DNA of 64,000 nt from Azospirillum sp. (lineage in GTDB: Bacteria; Pseudomonadota; Alphaproteobacteria; Azospirillales; Azospirillaceae). Numbering within the stretch: position 1 is the stretch's first letter; every line of letters begins with the position of its first letter. This document shows positions 51,489 to 60,368 of the stretch, in pieces. A program made the position numbers and the translations under genes. The stretch is from the NCBI GenBank assembly GCA_016124535.1, contig WGNK01000017.1:118780-182779 (forward strand), given 5' to 3'. Below the pieces are notes generated by a model. It saw nothing but the letters and a program-made list of their open reading frames with translations, had not been told where the DNA came from and searched no databases.

Positions 51489-52295
51489 ATGAACTTGATC
51501 AACAATAACCCGATCCGGCTGGCAAGCGCCGATTACCTCGCCGCGGCCAAGCGGCTCGGCGTCGATGTCGCCGTCATCCGCGCCATCGACATCGTTGAGA
51601 CCGGCGGCCGGTCGGGCTTTACCGAGGCCGGTCGGCTACGTTGCCTCTACGAGCCGCACCTCTTTCACCGGCTGACTCAAGGCCGGTATTCGGCCGGCCA
51701 CCCGGATCTGAGTTACCCCCATTGGCGCCGCGGCCATTACGGCACTCAGGCCGACATCGTCGCCCGCATCGAGGCCGCGGCCAGCTTGGACAGCGAGGCG
51801 GCCTTGGGCGCCACCAGCTGGGGCCGGTTCCAGGTGCTGGGGTTGCACCATCGCCGGCTCGGCTACGACACGGCCGGCGACTTGGTCGAAGCCTTCCGGC
51901 GCTCGGAAGCCTGCCACCTTGACGGCTTCGTTGCGTTCTCCGAGGGCGTCGACGGCCTGGTCGCGGCCATGCGTGGCCATGATTGGGCCGGTATTGCGCT
52001 GCGCTACAACGGCAGCGGCTACCGCGCGCATGATTACGATGGCCGGCTCGCCGCGGCCTGGCGCCGCTACTGTGACCGGGACGATCGCCAGCCCGGCGAT
52101 CTCGCCATCGGCGACCACGGCCCAGCGGTCAAACGCCTGCAACAGGCGTTGGCCAGGGCGGGGATTGCCATCAATCCCGACGGCGACCTCGGCCCGCTCA
52201 CCCGTGGTGCTCTGGTGGCCTTCCAAGCCCGGATCGGCCTGCCCGAAACCGGCATCGCCGATGCCGCGACCAGGGCTGCTCTCAAGCTCGCCTAG
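51489..52295 (+). CDS. Endolysin (N-acetylmuramidase plus peptidoglycan-binding domain)
   Basis: A 268-residue lysin. Residues about 15-190 match the N-acetylmuramidase (DUF3380) family: AIDIVETGGRSGF, LYEPHLFHRLTQGRYSAGHPDLSYP, and YNGSGY. Residues 198-268 form a peptidoglycan-binding type 1 domain (LAIGDHGPAVKRLQQALARAG, DGDLGPLTRGALVAFQ). The ATG at 51489 follows GAGGAG. It is the last recognisable phage gene before the CRISPR region. Confidence 0.92.
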   Translation: MNLINNNPIRLASADYLAAAKRLGVDVAVIRAIDIVETGGRSGFTEAGRLRCLYEPHLFHRLTQGRYSAGHPDLSYPHWRRGHYGTQADIVARIEAAASLDSEAALGATSWGRFQVLGLHHRRLGYDTAGDLVEAFRRSEACHLDGFVAFSEGVDGLVAAMRGHDWAGIALRYNGSGYRAHDYDGRLAAAWRRYCDRDDRQPGDLAIGDHGPAVKRLQQALARAGIAINPDGDLGPLTRGALVAFQARIGLPETGIADAATRAALKLA

Positions 52296-52325
52296 ACCGG
52301 CGCTCGGACTATCGGGGCGGGCGTG

Positions 52326-52738
52326 ACTTGAATGAGGCCCCGGCGATTTGGCCGGGGAAGGTCGGTGTCGGGGGTGGATAGGTCTGACGATGTTGAAAGC
52401 TTCAATGAGGCCCCAGCAATACAGCGGGGCGAGATATCTCCAACAACGGGAGACGCGCCATCCCAAATGCGCGAGGTTTCAATGAGGCCCCAGCAATACA
52501 GCGGGGCGAGAGAAGGTGCGCAACTCTCGTCTCGGTTAACGAGGCGCTGTTTCAATGAGGCCCCAGCAATACAGCGGGGCGAGAGAGCGTGCCGGCGTTT
52601 TTTGCGAACGCAACCCAGCCATCTGGTTTCAATGAGGCCCCAGCAATACAGCGGGGCGAGAGGCAGCGTACCGAATTGGTACCATGTCTCGTTCCGGGCG
52701 TGTTTCAATGAGGCCCCAGCAATACAGCGGGGCGAGAG
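52326..52738 (-). CRISPR. CRISPR array 1 (six repeats, five spacers)
   Basis: Five 37-base repeats at 52399, 52476, 52549, 52626 and 52702 (plus a degenerate one at 52326-52362) with spacers of 36-40 bases. On the minus strand the repeat starts CTCTCGCCCC and ends CTCATTGAAAC, the type III/I handle. The degenerate repeat at the low-coordinate end and the handle both show that transcription runs leftward, with the leader to the right. The GCCCC/GGGGC arms form the crRNA hairpin. In the end repeat the hairpin is changed but remains paired. Confidence 0.95.
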
Positions 52739-53035
52739 AGCCAGACGCATTTTGCGGGTTGCGCCAAGGTGTTGCAAGGGGGATTGCGAGCGCTCCCGGC
52801 TTTGGGCCGGCAGCGGCGGGCGAAAGGGCGGCCAGGGCCGGCCGCCAAAGCTGTTTTTGTGCGGTTTGACAATGGCCTGGACCCCTGTGAACGCTCCCCG
52901 GGATTTTGGCGTCTCAAGAGCGCTCGAATCCCGGAGCGGCGGACGCACACCGGCTCCGGCATCCACCATGATCGCAGGCCGGCCTCCGACCGCGGAAATG
53001 TTCGTGCCGGGCATCGCCAAGGAGGTGGCCCCCGC
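52739..53035 (-). promoter_or_regulatory. Putative leader of array 1
   Basis: About 297 bases between array 1 and the stop of the TIGR03986-like gene show no supported gene. They lie at the non-degenerate end of the array, where a leader with promoter and integration site is expected. An independent promoter is plausible but not obvious. Confidence 0.55.
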
Positions 53036-55603
53036 TCATCGCGACCGGTGCCCCGACAGCAGATGCAGGGGCGTGGCGTCCGGCAGCGGGGCGGTCGCCT
53101 GGGGCGGGCCGTTCTCCCGATTCTCGTTGCCGACCCACCATTGGTAATTTTCGCCTTTGGGGTCCTGGCCCGCCGAGCCACGGGGATAGTGGGTCGGAAA
53201 CTCGCCCGGGCGGCCCTGGGCCGCCATCCGGAAGCCGGCGATGAAGGGAACGGCGTCGAATGCCGCTCCGGTCTCAGTGCCATAGGACTCAACCACCGCC
53301 TCGCGGAATTCCGCGACGGCCTTCTCCAACTGGTCAGGGGTAAGGAACTGCGGCCGAACCGAGCCAAAGGCGGCGGCGTAATGGTCCCGCCAGGCCTCGC
53401 CGGCGGCCAGCTGCGGTTCACCAGCGACTTCGAGCGTGGCGCTGCCGAAGCCGAAGGCTTTACCGCCGCCGAGACGATGGAAATATCCCGGCTCGGACAG
53501 CCCGTCGTTGAGCCGGAGCAGCCACAGCAGGGCGCCCAGCTCGACCCGGGTCAGGTTGCTGACCTGGAGGTCGAAGCGGAAGGCGCATCCAGGCTCGACC
53601 CAGCCCTCGAGGGTGCGGTTCTGGTTGTCGCGGGTGCCCAGCGGGCGCCGGTATTCCTGGGCCTGGCCCAAGTGATCGGGGCTGGCGGTGCGATCGTCCC
53701 AGGGGCACGCGAAGTAATCATCGGTCAGCCGCCATTGATGGGGTACCACATATCGGCCCTGGTGCCGATTGGCTTGGGTAAAGCCGGCGTCGCGCTTGGC
53801 CGGCATGGTCAGCCGCCCGCCGTCCTTGCCGGCCAGGCGCATGCGGGTGTTGGTCAGCTTGGGCTCGCCCAGGATGCCGAGCGGCAGATCCTTGCCCTCC
53901 GGCCATTGCGAGATCGCGCGTTCGGGCGGGCTGTCGCACCGGACGGGGCCGATCCGCAGCTTACCCTTATAGGCGCGCCCCTGATTTTCGGCGCGGTCGC
54001 CGGTGCCGCCCTCGCCCCGGTGAACCCAGCCGAACACCCGGTCCGCCGGCGACAGTTCCGCCAGCCCGGCCGCCGGCCGGAGGCTGCGATCCAGCAGGTC
54101 GATCGAGGGCAGTGGGTAAACGTCGCGCGAGATCATCACCGGATAGAGGCCGATGGCGGTCCCGACTTTATCGAAGCGCACATAGCACAGCGCGTTGGCG
54201 GGGGGATCCGGCGCCAGTTTCACGGCGCTCGGCTCGTAGACGTGACGCGACCAGGCGGTCTTGCCCGGCTCGTGGCCGAGATAATCGTCCGGTCGACAAT
54301 GATCCCGCCTACGCTGGTCGAGGTCTTTCTTATGGATCGCCCGATAATCCTGGATGACGGCTTGCCAGTGGGTGCTTAGCGCTTCCGTGAGAGGGAGCTC
54401 GTAAGGCCGACGACCGGGATCGACGAAAAAGACGCGCTCGGAGAATTTGCGCTCGATATTGGGGTTGGTGCGGCAGACAAAACCTTCAATCTCCCGCCAT
54501 TTCGGATCCCGCCGCGGCGGCAGGGGCCGATCGGACCGCACAATTCTTTCAACTTTCAGGTATTTGAAAATTCCGCGGCCCCGCTCGCTGACCCAGCATT
54601 TCACATAGTCGCCATGTTGGGGCTCGCCCCCGTCGGTCTCGTACCAGACATCGACGGGCCTGCCCGGCTGCCGCTTATAAAAATGCAGCCAGGCGGCGTA
54701 CATCATGCCGTCCGGAACGCGCCAAGATCGGCCATCAAACCGGGGCCTGGGATCCGGGTCGCGAGTGATCCCGGTCATCAGCCGGATTTTTCTGACACCT
54801 CCGACCTCGACCAGCATCGCCGGGACCAGGGACAGCGCCTCGTTGGCGGCGATCCCCCGGTAGCCCTGGCGGTCCCGATGGTTAGGCCCGAGCACGCTGA
54901 ACCGGGAATTGGTGACAATCTCGTAAGCGCTGCGCAGCATGCCGCGGACGCTGGCGGGGTGCAGGCGCGGCTTGCCGTCGGGGCCGAGCCGGACCGGGTA
55001 GGAAAAATGCTCTCCCTGAGCCTCGGGATGCTGCACGGCGCGGGCGGGGTCCGGCAGCAGCAGGGGCGTTCGGGTGGTCAGCTTCACCCTGATCGTACCG
55101 CTGACCAAGCCCGGCTGAAAGCGGTCGTGGGCCGGCAGACCGCAGACGCGGGCGTCGGCCAGGTCGCCCTTAAGCTGATCGCGCGCCGGCGCAGGAACGA
55201 AGGCGTACGGGTTGTGGAAGGGGTTCCCGCTGCGCGGCCTTTCCACGGCCGGCGCCTGGTCGCGATGGGCAAAGCCCTGCTTTGGCGAGTGCCGCGGAAT
55301 GCCCTGCGGTTGCCGGTGCGGCGGGGGAGCGATGGCGGCCGACCGCGGGGCGACGGACCAGGTTTCGCCGGGTCGCCGGACACGCTGCGGTCGACCCTTG
55401 CCGTCGAGTTCCAGGACGACGGCAACCGGCGCGTTCGCCGGTTCGGCGACGGTCGGGGCCAACTGGCCGGGCGGTACCGAGGTCTTCGTGAGCTTGCCCC
55501 TGGCCGTGCGGTACTCGATTTCGGGCACCGGTGCCGAATTCTTGCCTGGGCGACGCCAGGTCAGGGTGCCGTTGAGCGTGGAGAGCGCCGCTTCGTCAGT
55601 CAT
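53036..55603 (-). CDS. Large RAMP protein, TIGR03986-like
   Basis: An 855-residue Cas7-type RAMP found only in type III CRISPR clusters. The hallmark NPFHNPYAFVPAPARDQL is at about residue 125, followed by GLVSGTIRVKLTTRTPLLLPDPA and ASVRGMLRSAYEIVTNSRFS (the RAMP helix). The C-terminus has the glycine-rich HRLGGGKAFGFGSATLEV. It probably forms part of the backbone or RNA-binding surface of the effector. ATG 55603 is chosen by the 8-base overlap with the upstream gene. Confidence 0.82.
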   Translation of the reverse strand: MTDEAALSTLNGTLTWRRPGKNSAPVPEIEYRTARGKLTKTSVPPGQLAPTVAEPANAPVAVVLELDGKGRPQRVRRPGETWSVAPRSAAIAPPPHRQPQGIPRHSPKQGFAHRDQAPAVERPRSGNPFHNPYAFVPAPARDQLKGDLADARVCGLPAHDRFQPGLVSGTIRVKLTTRTPLLLPDPARAVQHPEAQGEHFSYPVRLGPDGKPRLHPASVRGMLRSAYEIVTNSRFSVLGPNHRDRQGYRGIAANEALSLVPAMLVEVGGVRKIRLMTGITRDPDPRPRFDGRSWRVPDGMMYAAWLHFYKRQPGRPVDVWYETDGGEPQHGDYVKCWVSERGRGIFKYLKVERIVRSDRPLPPRRDPKWREIEGFVCRTNPNIERKFSERVFFVDPGRRPYELPLTEALSTHWQAVIQDYRAIHKKDLDQRRRDHCRPDDYLGHEPGKTAWSRHVYEPSAVKLAPDPPANALCYVRFDKVGTAIGLYPVMISRDVYPLPSIDLLDRSLRPAAGLAELSPADRVFGWVHRGEGGTGDRAENQGRAYKGKLRIGPVRCDSPPERAISQWPEGKDLPLGILGEPKLTNTRMRLAGKDGGRLTMPAKRDAGFTQANRHQGRYVVPHQWRLTDDYFACPWDDRTASPDHLGQAQEYRRPLGTRDNQNRTLEGWVEPGCAFRFDLQVSNLTRVELGALLWLLRLNDGLSEPGYFHRLGGGKAFGFGSATLEVAGEPQLAAGEAWRDHYAAAFGSVRPQFLTPDQLEKAVAEFREAVVESYGTETGAAFDAVPFIAGFRMAAQGRPGEFPTHYPRGSAGQDPKGENYQWWVGNENRENGPPQATAPLPDATPLHLLSGHRSR

Positions 55604-56213
55604 CGGTCGAACCCCGGTTGGCCTTGACGGCAAAAGCTTCCAGCCCAAGCAGACGCTCGTCGAAGACGTAGGTGTTGCCTGTTTCCTCCTGGCGGGCGAG
55701 GTATTCCTGCGCCAGCAGCCGGACATAGTGCTGCGGCTGAACGCCCGCGATCGGCACGGCCAGGGGCGGGTGGCGGCCTCCGGTCAGCCAACTCCAGCCG
55801 GGGACCGGGGCCAGTCCGCCGGGTCGGCCCGGCTGGTCGCCTTGACCCCACAACAAATATCTCTGAGGCACCAAAGCTACGATCGCGGTGGATTGGGGCT
55901 CGGACGCGGCGGGCGGCTCAGACAGGTTCTGGTCGGTCAGCAGGGCGGCGCGACCAAACTCCCGGTCCGCCGGATCGCGACGCCAACGAACCTCGCCGTC
56001 GGGTGAAAAGGCACGCAAATCGAAGATGGCGTCTTCGGCGACGCGACCGTTTTCCGGAAAATTCAGGCCGGCGGCTTCCACCCGGGCAAAGGCGCACTGG
56101 TCCGGCGTCTGGACCAACGCGATCGTCGGCCGGGAGCTGTCCGCAATCAGCCGACTCCATGCAAGGGCGTCGGAAAGGCCGATGCGGGGGGCGGTCCAAG
56201 TGTAGAGCGGCAT
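55596..56213 (-). CDS. Small type III accessory protein, TIGR03984/Csx19-like
   Basis: A 205-residue protein: LYTWTAPRIGLSDALAWSR then a beta-rich middle (AIFDLRAFSPDGEVRWRRDP) and YVRLLAQEYLARQEETGNTYVFDERLLGLEAF. The size, position before the TIGR03986-like gene and pattern fit the TIGR03984/Csx19 group, whose role is not settled (perhaps small-subunit-like). The ATG overlaps the upstream stop by ATGA. The assignment is tentative. Confidence 0.6.
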   Translation of the reverse strand: MPLYTWTAPRIGLSDALAWSRLIADSSRPTIALVQTPDQCAFARVEAAGLNFPENGRVAEDAIFDLRAFSPDGEVRWRRDPADREFGRAALLTDQNLSEPPAASEPQSTAIVALVPQRYLLWGQGDQPGRPGGLAPVPGWSWLTGGRHPPLAVPIAGVQPQHYVRLLAQEYLARQEETGNTYVFDERLLGLEAFAVKANRGSTDD

Positions 56214-57859
56214 CACGCCCTCCCCGATCCGGCCGGTGCGCCTTCCAAGCCCAGCCGCTTGCGCCAGGCCAGAGAGAGGCGATCCAGGAGCGACCGGTCG
56301 ATGCCGCCGAGGTCGGGCTCGGCAGCGATCTCGCCGGCGGCAAGAGCGCCGAGGCGCGGACAATCGGATGGAATGCCGGAGGCGTTTAACCGAACCTTGG
56401 AGACACGAACCGTGCCGAGGCCGCGATTGCCGGCAAAACCCACCGGCAGGGAGCCCGCGGCAAAATCCCGGATCACCAGCAGCAACAGCGCCAGCGCCGC
56501 CTCGGCATCGTCATCGCTCAACCGGCCGAGATCGAGGCTGAACCGGAGCGGCTGCCACGGCGCCTGCAAAGCATCTTCCCGGAACAGCGGCTCGAGCACG
56601 GTGAACAGGGCCCCATCGGCTGCTGCCCCGGTCAGGCGATCAACAGCGATGTGTGTCGATGGTGTGGCGTGTTCCAACACCGCGAGGCTTTGTACCGCTC
56701 GGCGCATTTCCGGCGCTGATGATTGCCCCATCGCCTCCCGCCAGACCTTGGGATCAAAGCTGCGCTCGAGGTGACAATCGTCGACGCTGAGTGCGCCGCG
56801 CCCGAGCAGCACTGGCGACCTCTTCACCGGATCGGACTTGGTCGCAGCGGCAACCTCCGGCTTGTTGGCGATGCCGAAGAGTGCGGTCACGAGATCGACC
56901 TCGATCTCCTCCAGGAAGCTCCTGGAGAACGCGCCGTCCAACGGTACGTTGGTGGGCTTCTCGTCGTCCTCAATGACCGTCCTAACGATGCGTTCGGCGT
57001 GACTGCGCAGCGCGCCCTTGATGCCGGCGCCGGGCAGGACCAGGGTCAGCATTCCGCCGTTTGCGGTGGTCAGCGGCAGAATGTCGGCGACCAGGCCGGA
57101 CTCGCCCGCCTTGGTCATGACCGCACCGTCCGGCCGCCAGTCGAGCTCGATGGAGATCCGGCGACGGCGCGCCAGAGCAAGGTGGCCGGAGTGCGGACCG
57201 GTTTGGGGGAGCGCATCGTCCCAAGTGACTTGACCGCGCAGCAGCGCCAAAACCGAGGCCGGATCGGACAGGTTCTGGCGGTTGATCCGGGATTCCGCCA
57301 GCTTGACCCGACCCAGGCCCCGGGTGGTCGCGGCCCCCAATCGGATTTCCCCTGCCTTCAAAGCGTCAACCAGCGCCGCCAGCAGCGCGAGGTCACCGAC
57401 CTCCGGCTTTAGCGTTCGTTCCAGTAAGAGCCTCAGGGGTATCTGGGTTCCGGTCGGCAGGATCGCGCGATCGAACTTGATGGCGTGCGCGGCCGTGCCG
57501 GTCGCCCTGTGAATCCCGACGCCGTCCCGCACTTCGATCGGCTGGTCGGCGGGAATCACAGCATCTTCGACGGTGATCAGGCTCGCCGGCTCGTCGCCCT
57601 TGCCTTTTTCGCCGTGATAACCCCAGAGCCGCTGCACCAGCTCATTGTCTTCGCCCGAGCTCGAACCCACTAGGTTGTCGCGACACCAAGCCCTTAACAC
57701 GCCGACCAGCGAGGTTCCAGGAATGCAGTACCGCCCTTGGCCGTCCCGAGCCAGGGGCAAGTCGGATCGGGGATCGAACCCGACACCGCCCACATGGACC
57801 GGCCCCTGGCAGACCAGAGTGCCGACGACCCGCACGCGCTCGGTCAGGAATCGTGCCAT
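56213..57859 (-). CDS. Double RAMP (two fused Cas7 domains)
   Basis: A 548-residue protein with two Cas7/Csm3-like halves. Half 1 (5-215) has GPVHVGGVGFDPRSDLPL, the IPGTSLVGVLRAW helix and the glycine loop TTRGLGRVKLAES. Half 2 (220-520) has LPGAGIKGALRSHAERIVRT and GFAGNRGLGTVRVSKV. Both halves are complete, so one chain supplies two backbone positions. ATG 57859 lies 1 base after the upstream stop. Aspartates near FDPRSD are candidates for target-RNA cleavage. Confidence 0.85.
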   Translation of the reverse strand: MARFLTERVRVVGTLVCQGPVHVGGVGFDPRSDLPLARDGQGRYCIPGTSLVGVLRAWCRDNLVGSSSGEDNELVQRLWGYHGEKGKGDEPASLITVEDAVIPADQPIEVRDGVGIHRATGTAAHAIKFDRAILPTGTQIPLRLLLERTLKPEVGDLALLAALVDALKAGEIRLGAATTRGLGRVKLAESRINRQNLSDPASVLALLRGQVTWDDALPQTGPHSGHLALARRRRISIELDWRPDGAVMTKAGESGLVADILPLTTANGGMLTLVLPGAGIKGALRSHAERIVRTVIEDDEKPTNVPLDGAFSRSFLEEIEVDLVTALFGIANKPEVAAATKSDPVKRSPVLLGRGALSVDDCHLERSFDPKVWREAMGQSSAPEMRRAVQSLAVLEHATPSTHIAVDRLTGAAADGALFTVLEPLFREDALQAPWQPLRFSLDLGRLSDDDAEAALALLLLVIRDFAAGSLPVGFAGNRGLGTVRVSKVRLNASGIPSDCPRLGALAAGEIAAEPDLGGIDRSLLDRLSLAWRKRLGLEGAPAGSGRA

Positions 57860-57860
57860 C

Positions 57861-60368
57861 TCAGGCCTCCCCGGCGCGCTTGTGGGCGTGAACCAGCGCG
57901 TCAATGAGCGTGATCAGCGCCTCAAACCACAGCAGCCGCTGCAAATCCCGCCCCCCCGTCGCCGTCATCACCGGCCAGGCCGCATCGTCGTCGCCGGCGC
58001 CAAAGTGCTCCCAAAGCCTGGAGCAGTCGGGGTCGGCCAGCAGCGTGATCAATTTGTTGGCGGCCTCCCGCGGCCAGTGATCGCGTTCCTGAGCTTTGCC
58101 GAGCCAAGTCACCAGCGGGTGATCGGCGCCTTTGGCGAGGGGTCCGTCGAGGGCGCGCACTTGTTCCCGCAGTGCGCCGAGCTGGCTGGCGGACGGCTTC
58201 TTGCCAAGCCCCAGGCCCAACGGCTTCTTGCCAAGCTCCAGGCCCAACAGCGTCTTGCGGCTCCCGGCATCGATGGCAATGTGCAGGGCACGGTCGCGAA
58301 TCAGGCGGCGCCAGGTCCGGAGTTCGATCTGGCGCGCAACGGCGAAAGCGGGGTGGTTGGCCACCAGCGGGACGGCAGTCAAAAGATCGGAAGATTTCGG
58401 CGGCTCAGAGACACCGATTGGGAAGGGCCGCATGAGTCTCGGATCATTGAAGCGGACCCGGCCATAGCCTTCCGCTCGCCGCTCGCCGATTCCGGCCGCC
58501 TCCACGCTCGCCAGCGCTTCCGCGGTAAGACTGCCGGACACCACGCGGAAGACCGCACAGGAGCCGGACTGGATGGCGACCAGGCTGGGGCGAGGCAACT
58601 GCCAGCGTTGCTGCCAGGATTCGATCCGACGGGTCCGGAGGTCGGCGCCGATCAATGTCGGCGCGTCATCTTGACGTCGATCGCCGGCGCCGAGCACCGC
58701 TGCTTCGAGGGTGACGCCCAAGGCGGCGCTCAGCGCCCGTGCCAGCCCCGAAAGGGTGGTATCGGGACGTAGATGCGCATCGGTGATCAAGGTGTCGGAC
58801 GCGAGCCAGACCACGAGATCGCCCGAAGCGCCTGGGTCGTCGGCAGGCGCGCGCTGCCATCGCACAGGCCCCCTAACGCGCCGCAGAATCGCGCCGCCAT
58901 ACTCGTCTTTCTTGGCACTGCCCAGCCGCACCGGTAGTTCTTCCAACGCATGGAACCACGCCGGGCTTAGCCGCGCGATCTGATCGTCGCGGATCAGCAG
59001 TTCCAATCGCAGCACTGTGCCGGCGGCAATCGCCTGATAGCTGAAGACGCCGCCCACCTCTTCGGTTGGGCGCTGCGATTTGTCCTCCACCGAGTTGTGG
59101 GTGGCAACCAGCATGGGCGGGCGCACCGGCTCCCGGCACGGTCGAGCCCAGTCCCCCGGGTCCCGCGGGATGTACCCGCCCCGGATCGGGTTCGCCTGCC
59201 GATCCGGTTCCGGTTCGACCAGCCGGTTGAAGGTTCGCTTCTCCCCTGTAGAGACCTCTTCCTTAAGGCTGTGCCAAACCGAAGGCGCGGGCCAGCTGGA
59301 GCCACCCTTGAGTTCGATGGTCGCCGGCGCGACCACAACCGCTCCGGCCGCGATCGCAGCGTGGTCAGAAAGTCCGATGGCCTTGGTGACCTGCCCCAGC
59401 AGGTAAGTTCCGGGGATAAAGTCCAGGCTCTCGACCACGTTGCCGACCAACGCCCGGCGCACCATCACCGGGTCGGTGAGTTCCAGGCTGAGCTCGAGGT
59501 GCTGCCAACCTTGGTCGCTGCCGCTGGAAACCGTGGGGCCGATCACAACGGCCGCCGTCCGCGCTTCCTCAGGGGTGTCCGGCGGCGACTCAGTCCGTCT
59601 GAGCATCCCCTCGAGCCAGTCGGCGGCAGCTTTCGGGCAAAGAGCGGCCGGTAGCCGGTACAAGCAGGCACCGGCACCACGACGTCGCTTGCCCCCCAAG
59701 CGCTCGATGTAGGCCAGTCCCGCCAGCAGGAGAGCGCTGGCGACGCGTCGCTGATCGAGTTTGACCGGCGGCTCCCATTCGCAGTCGAGAGCGGAAAGGA
59801 CCAGCCCGCCGGGAGCCATTTCGTCGAAACGCAGGAAGTCGGTTTTGGCGGCGCCGCTCGCGGGATCGATGGCTACGCCAGGTTTGGCCAACGTCAAAGC
59901 CGCGCGCAGGTGATCGCGGCGGCGGCATTCCTTGTCCCAGATCGTTCTTCCATTGGCGCAGTCTGTCCGCGCCGGCGTAGGCCCCGGCACGGTCCGCAGG
60001 TGGCTCCGCAAATCCGGGTCGAGACGCGCGCTGCGCAGCTGCAGCGCGGCTGCCTGAGGTCCGCGGTGGCCGGCGGCGGCGGCACCGGGGCGGCTTGGTT
60101 CGGCGCCGAACAGCCAGACTACCCATTTCATCCAGGGCCCAGTATCAGAGCCGCCATCGAGGGTGAACGCCATCTGCTCGCAGGCGTCCCGCCAGATCGC
60201 GGTCAGCGTCTTGCCGCCGATGAACGGCAAACCGTCGTGGTCGCGTCGGACCAGCCGGTCGAGGTCGCCAGGCCGGCCGTGGCCGCTCCCGACATGCCAG
60301 TCCGACAGCATTTCGATCTCGAGCGAGAATTGCTTCGGCAGCACGAAATCTTCGGTGGCGGTGTTCAT
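57861..60368 (-). CDS. csx10: Csx10-like RAMP protein
   Basis: An 835-residue RAMP. The N-terminus MLSDWHVGSG, RLVRRDHDGLPFIGGKTLTAIWRD is a Cas7-type RAMP opening. The later GERRAEGYGRVRFN is the glycine-rich loop characteristic of Csx10 (Cas5 group of type III-D). It is likely to bind the crRNA handle. Near residues 709-726 a 27-bp tandem duplication repeats GKKPLGL. ATG 60368 overlaps the cas10 stop by ATGA. Confidence 0.78.
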   Translation of the reverse strand: MNTATEDFVLPKQFSLEIEMLSDWHVGSGHGRPGDLDRLVRRDHDGLPFIGGKTLTAIWRDACEQMAFTLDGGSDTGPWMKWVVWLFGAEPSRPGAAAAGHRGPQAAALQLRSARLDPDLRSHLRTVPGPTPARTDCANGRTIWDKECRRRDHLRAALTLAKPGVAIDPASGAAKTDFLRFDEMAPGGLVLSALDCEWEPPVKLDQRRVASALLLAGLAYIERLGGKRRRGAGACLYRLPAALCPKAAADWLEGMLRRTESPPDTPEEARTAAVVIGPTVSSGSDQGWQHLELSLELTDPVMVRRALVGNVVESLDFIPGTYLLGQVTKAIGLSDHAAIAAGAVVVAPATIELKGGSSWPAPSVWHSLKEEVSTGEKRTFNRLVEPEPDRQANPIRGGYIPRDPGDWARPCREPVRPPMLVATHNSVEDKSQRPTEEVGGVFSYQAIAAGTVLRLELLIRDDQIARLSPAWFHALEELPVRLGSAKKDEYGGAILRRVRGPVRWQRAPADDPGASGDLVVWLASDTLITDAHLRPDTTLSGLARALSAALGVTLEAAVLGAGDRRQDDAPTLIGADLRTRRIESWQQRWQLPRPSLVAIQSGSCAVFRVVSGSLTAEALASVEAAGIGERRAEGYGRVRFNDPRLMRPFPIGVSEPPKSSDLLTAVPLVANHPAFAVARQIELRTWRRLIRDRALHIAIDAGSRKTLLGLELGKKPLGLGLGKKPSASQLGALREQVRALDGPLAKGADHPLVTWLGKAQERDHWPREAANKLITLLADPDCSRLWEHFGAGDDDAAWPVMTATGGRDLQRLLWFEALITLIDALVHAHKRAGEA
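58195..58248 (-). repeat. 27-bp in-frame tandem duplication in csx10
   Basis: The units 58195-58221 and 58222-58248 differ by a single base (C to T at matching position 16). They add nine residues, duplicating LGLxLGKKP in a predicted loop. Confidence 0.85.

Larger units (their letters stand above)
6653..52295. mobile_element. Integrated HK97-type temperate siphophage (right end uncertain)
   Basis: Gene order is integrase, early genes, repressor switch, replication, cargo and modification genes, then packaging, head, tail, lysis, which is a full temperate siphophage genome of about 45 kb. The left boundary is set by the integrase next to the tRNA-Val 3' end. The right boundary is given as the endolysin stop only because no later phage gene is recognisable. 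By eye I found no repeat of the tRNA 3' end at 52295-52330 or elsewhere in the window, so the element could extend past 64000. Confidence 0.85.

Noticed and set aside
6653..52400. Protospacers for the CRISPR spacers inside the neighbouring phage
   Set aside because: I compared the spacers with the phage by eye and saw no match; a proper search was not possible, so nothing is claimed.
52763..55603. Plus-strand frames across the TIGR03986-like gene
   Set aside because: They mirror the minus-strand RAMP gene and have no recognisable motif.
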